NCBI GenBank assembly: GCA_964059195.1
Contig: CAXKWD010000008.1
Coordinates: 43,515,502-43,579,501 of the forward strand
DNA length: 64,000 nucleotides
DNA from: Ectobius pallidus
Taxonomy: Eukaryota; Arthropoda; Insecta; Blattodea; Ectobiidae
Reading direction: 5' to 3'
Shown here: piece after piece, positions 62,033 through 64,000 of the stretch
How the letters are laid out: the number at the start of each line of letters is the position of its first letter
Position numbering within the stretch: position 1 is the first letter of the stretch
Program-made: the position numbers and the translations under genes
Notes under the pieces: model-generated
The model's database searches: none
What the model was told of the DNA's origin: nothing
The model's input: only the letters and a program-made list of their open reading frames with translations

Positions 62033-63634
62033 ATGACTGAAAACGAATTAATTTCTCAAGCTATGGCTTCTCTAGCATCGCAAGGGAAACACTACACGCA
62101 AAAACGTGCCGTCATAAAAGGTAGACTCACTAGGTTTAAACAATACATTGAAGGCACTACAGTGACTGATGATAACGTAGACGAGGTTAAGTGTCGTTTA
62201 ACCCGTGAGGAATCTCTCTACAATGAATTTGATGAATACCAAACTAAATTGGAACTTCTAGACTGTGACTCCGAAGCTGAACGTGAACGAAAGGACTTTG
62301 AAACTAAATATTATTCAGCTATAGGCCTAGCACGCAAACTCATCAGACAGTATGAAGCCATTTTCGAACAACCTGACTTCAATCAGACTGAAAATCAAGC
62401 TCCACCTCAAGCTACTGCCAACATGCCCAAAGTCAACTTACCAAAAATAGATTTGCCCAACTTTGATGGTCATTATCAAGACTGGTTGCCATTCAGAGTA
62501 CATGACAATAATTCACTGCCTACAATGCAAAAATTTCACTATTTGAGGCTTGCAGTCAAAGGTTCAGCAGCTAAGCTCATTGACACGCTGCCCCTCACTG
62601 CAGACAACTATCAAACGGCATGGAAGCTACTTAACGAAAGGTATCATAACAACAAAGTTATAATACAACATTTGCTTTGCTCTTTGTTGCATCACGACAA
62701 GCTCACTCGTGAATCCTCCAAAGCTCTCATGGACTTGCTTGACTGCTTCAAACGTCAGGTTAGATCCATAGAATGCATAACCCAATCTGAGATGAGATGG
62801 GAATTCATATTGGTCCACATCTTAGCCTCAAAACTTGATCCTGCTACATCAAAAGCATGGAATCTTGAAAGTTCATCCAGTAATTTGGACACATTTGATG
62901 ACATTTGTACTTTTCTTCAAAGAAGAGGCCAGGCACTTCAAGCCACGCCTAAGGAACAAGCCATCAAAACTAAACAAGCCACTTATAGACCATCTGTCAC
63001 TGGACATAGCTATCCCAGAACATTTTTAGCCAGTACTTCAACTACTTGTATTTTGTGTAAAGCAGAGCACCCACTGTTCAAGTGCCAAAAGTTTGTCAAC
63101 CTTCCTAACCAACAAAAATGGAATGTAGCAAACAATAAGATTTGCAGCAATTGTCTCAAGACAGGCCATAGACACAATGACTGTACATCCAGATCTTACT
63201 TTAAGTGTAATGTCAGACATCACACTTCACTGTATGAAGACACACAAACGAACAAGAATAACAACATAAGGCAACAAACGCCACAGCATCAAAGCGGCAG
63301 AAGCCAAAATGCCAGAACAGAACAAACTGATAGACTTATACCAGGTACATCAGGAACTGCATTTGCCAATAATGCGCAAGTAGATACCAATGTTCATACA
63401 TTTCTCGCCACAACTCAAATCCTAGTCAAGGCTAGAAGTGGCAAGCTCCACAAAGCAAGAACACTCTTAGATTCAGGAGCAACACACACATTCATCACAA
63501 AAGAACTGTGTCATAAGCTTCAGTTAAGTACCAATCAAACCTCAGTAGCAGTAACAGGAGTAAACCTTCATACTTCAAACATTTATGAAACTGCTCATAT
63601 GCAAATCATGGTCGCTCATAGGCAAGGACCGTAA
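62033..63634 (+). CDS. BEL/Pao gag and protease (5' part of polyprotein)
   Basis: The frame is open from a GTG at 62024, but the ATG at 62033 (MTENELISQAMASLASQG) is the likelier start. A helical N-terminal region is followed by the BEL gag core (LPKIDLPNFDGHYQDWLPFR, LNERYHNNKVIIQHLL). Next are zinc-knuckle motifs (CILCKAEHPLFKC, CSNCLKTGHRHNDC). Last is the aspartic protease active site RTLLDSGATHTFITKELC (about residue 484). It stops at 63634 (AHRQGP). The protein clearly continues in the +1 frame from about 63605, so this copy has a one-base indel between protease and RT, unless programmed frameshifting is used. Upstream, no LTR or PBS is recognisable before the adjoining MITE. Confidence 0.85.
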   Translation: MTENELISQAMASLASQGKHYTQKRAVIKGRLTRFKQYIEGTTVTDDNVDEVKCRLTREESLYNEFDEYQTKLELLDCDSEAERERKDFETKYYSAIGLARKLIRQYEAIFEQPDFNQTENQAPPQATANMPKVNLPKIDLPNFDGHYQDWLPFRVHDNNSLPTMQKFHYLRLAVKGSAAKLIDTLPLTADNYQTAWKLLNERYHNNKVIIQHLLCSLLHHDKLTRESSKALMDLLDCFKRQVRSIECITQSEMRWEFILVHILASKLDPATSKAWNLESSSSNLDTFDDICTFLQRRGQALQATPKEQAIKTKQATYRPSVTGHSYPRTFLASTSTTCILCKAEHPLFKCQKFVNLPNQQKWNVANNKICSNCLKTGHRHNDCTSRSYFKCNVRHHTSLYEDTQTNKNNNIRQQTPQHQSGRSQNARTEQTDRLIPGTSGTAFANNAQVDTNVHTFLATTQILVKARSGKLHKARTLLDSGATHTFITKELCHKLQLSTNQTSVAVTGVNLHTSNIYETAHMQIMVAHRQGP

Positions 63635-64000
63635 TCTACAATGCCTAGTCATAGAACAAATTGCCAAAAATATCCCTAGTGCACCCATTGATATCACTAT
63701 CCTACACATACCAGATGACATCATACTAGCTGATGATGCATTTCATCTACCAGGAGCCATTGATGTTCTTCTTGGAGCAGACCTATTTTGGAACCTAATC
63801 ACTGGCAATAACCTCACAATTGGCAGAACTCAAGGATACAAGACTTTACTCAGAGAAACAAGACTGGGTTGGATTCTTTCTGGACAAATCAGCCAGGGAA
63901 GAAAAAGAAAACAAACAGTAAGATGTCACCTAACCATCACTGAGCAAATCCACAAACACATGCAAAAGTTTTGGGAGATAGAAGAAAATGAAGTGCCCAT
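63605..64000 (+). CDS. BEL/Pao pol, after the frameshift (cut by window end)
   Basis: The frame is open to the window edge: WSLIGKDRNLQCLVIEQIAK, then LADDAFHLPGAIDVLLGADLFW, LRETRLGWILSGQIS, TITEQIHKHMQKFWEIEENE. These are the conserved BEL block between protease and RT (LADP.F..P..ID.LIGAD.FW, TRLGWI.SG) and the start of the RT (KFWE.EE). RT, RNase H and integrase would lie beyond the window. Family certainty is high; activity cannot be judged. Confidence 0.85.

Overview
The window is a transposon-dense, AT-rich piece of a large arthropod genome, most likely an insect. It contains Jockey-clade non-LTR elements with a separate zinc-knuckle ORF1, a Penelope-like element (PLE) with a GIY-YIG domain, BEL/Pao and Ty3/gypsy LTR elements, hAT and Tc1/mariner MITEs and tRNA-derived SINEs. 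The gypsy primer binding site fits an arthropod tRNA-Lys. I see no convincing host protein-coding gene; nearly all recognisable coding sequence belongs to mobile elements. The species cannot be read from the sequence.

Layout. 1-960: decayed BEL/Pao pol (minus). 1797-2630: two copies of a short repeat. 2799-6870: a 4-kb inverted-repeat DNA element with fragments of a 'GCDT'-type protein; a SINE with a 13-bp target duplication sits in its right arm, and a related unoccupied site lies at about 12.26 kb. 7.9-8.5 kb: gypsy integrase remnant. 9.9-13.1 kb: a foldback sequence and two nonautonomous DNA elements.

13.5-44.2 kb is one nested block. A hAT transposase gene (minus strand) is split by about 30 kb of retroelements bounded by a 14-bp direct repeat (13884-13897 and 43990-44003). 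Transposase reading continues from one side of the block to the other. The block consists of PLE copies in inverted and direct orientation. Jockey elements sit at the junction between tandem PLE units (11-bp target duplication AACTAGCGCAC). A complete gypsy element with 2.88-kb LTRs lies inside a Jockey ORF1 (4-bp duplication ACTG), and a 5'-truncated LINE lies inside a Jockey ORF2. One PLE ORF (41316-43856), one Jockey ORF2 (14438-17110) and the gypsy gag and pol are full length. The Jockey ORF2 has lost a catalytic Asp and the PLE ORF has lost its ATG.

44.2-64 kb: BEL gag remnant, hAT MITEs with perfect 8-bp target duplications (47407-48165, 48612-48803, and 58237-60280 carrying a nested LINE), an inverted-repeat element at 49.07-49.82 kb, a purine-rich non-coding tract (50.6-55.7 kb) ending in a 258-bp identical-arm palindrome, an R1-like LINE remnant, a Tc1/mariner MITE (61185-61989), and the 5' part of a BEL/Pao element running off the right edge.

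The most interesting items are the nested PLE/Jockey block with its matching empty junction, the gypsy gag-pol arrangement (same frame, separated by UGA followed by CAAUUA), the tandem PBS-like units in its leader, and the palindrome at 56 kb. Homology calls come from motif recognition only; no database search was run.
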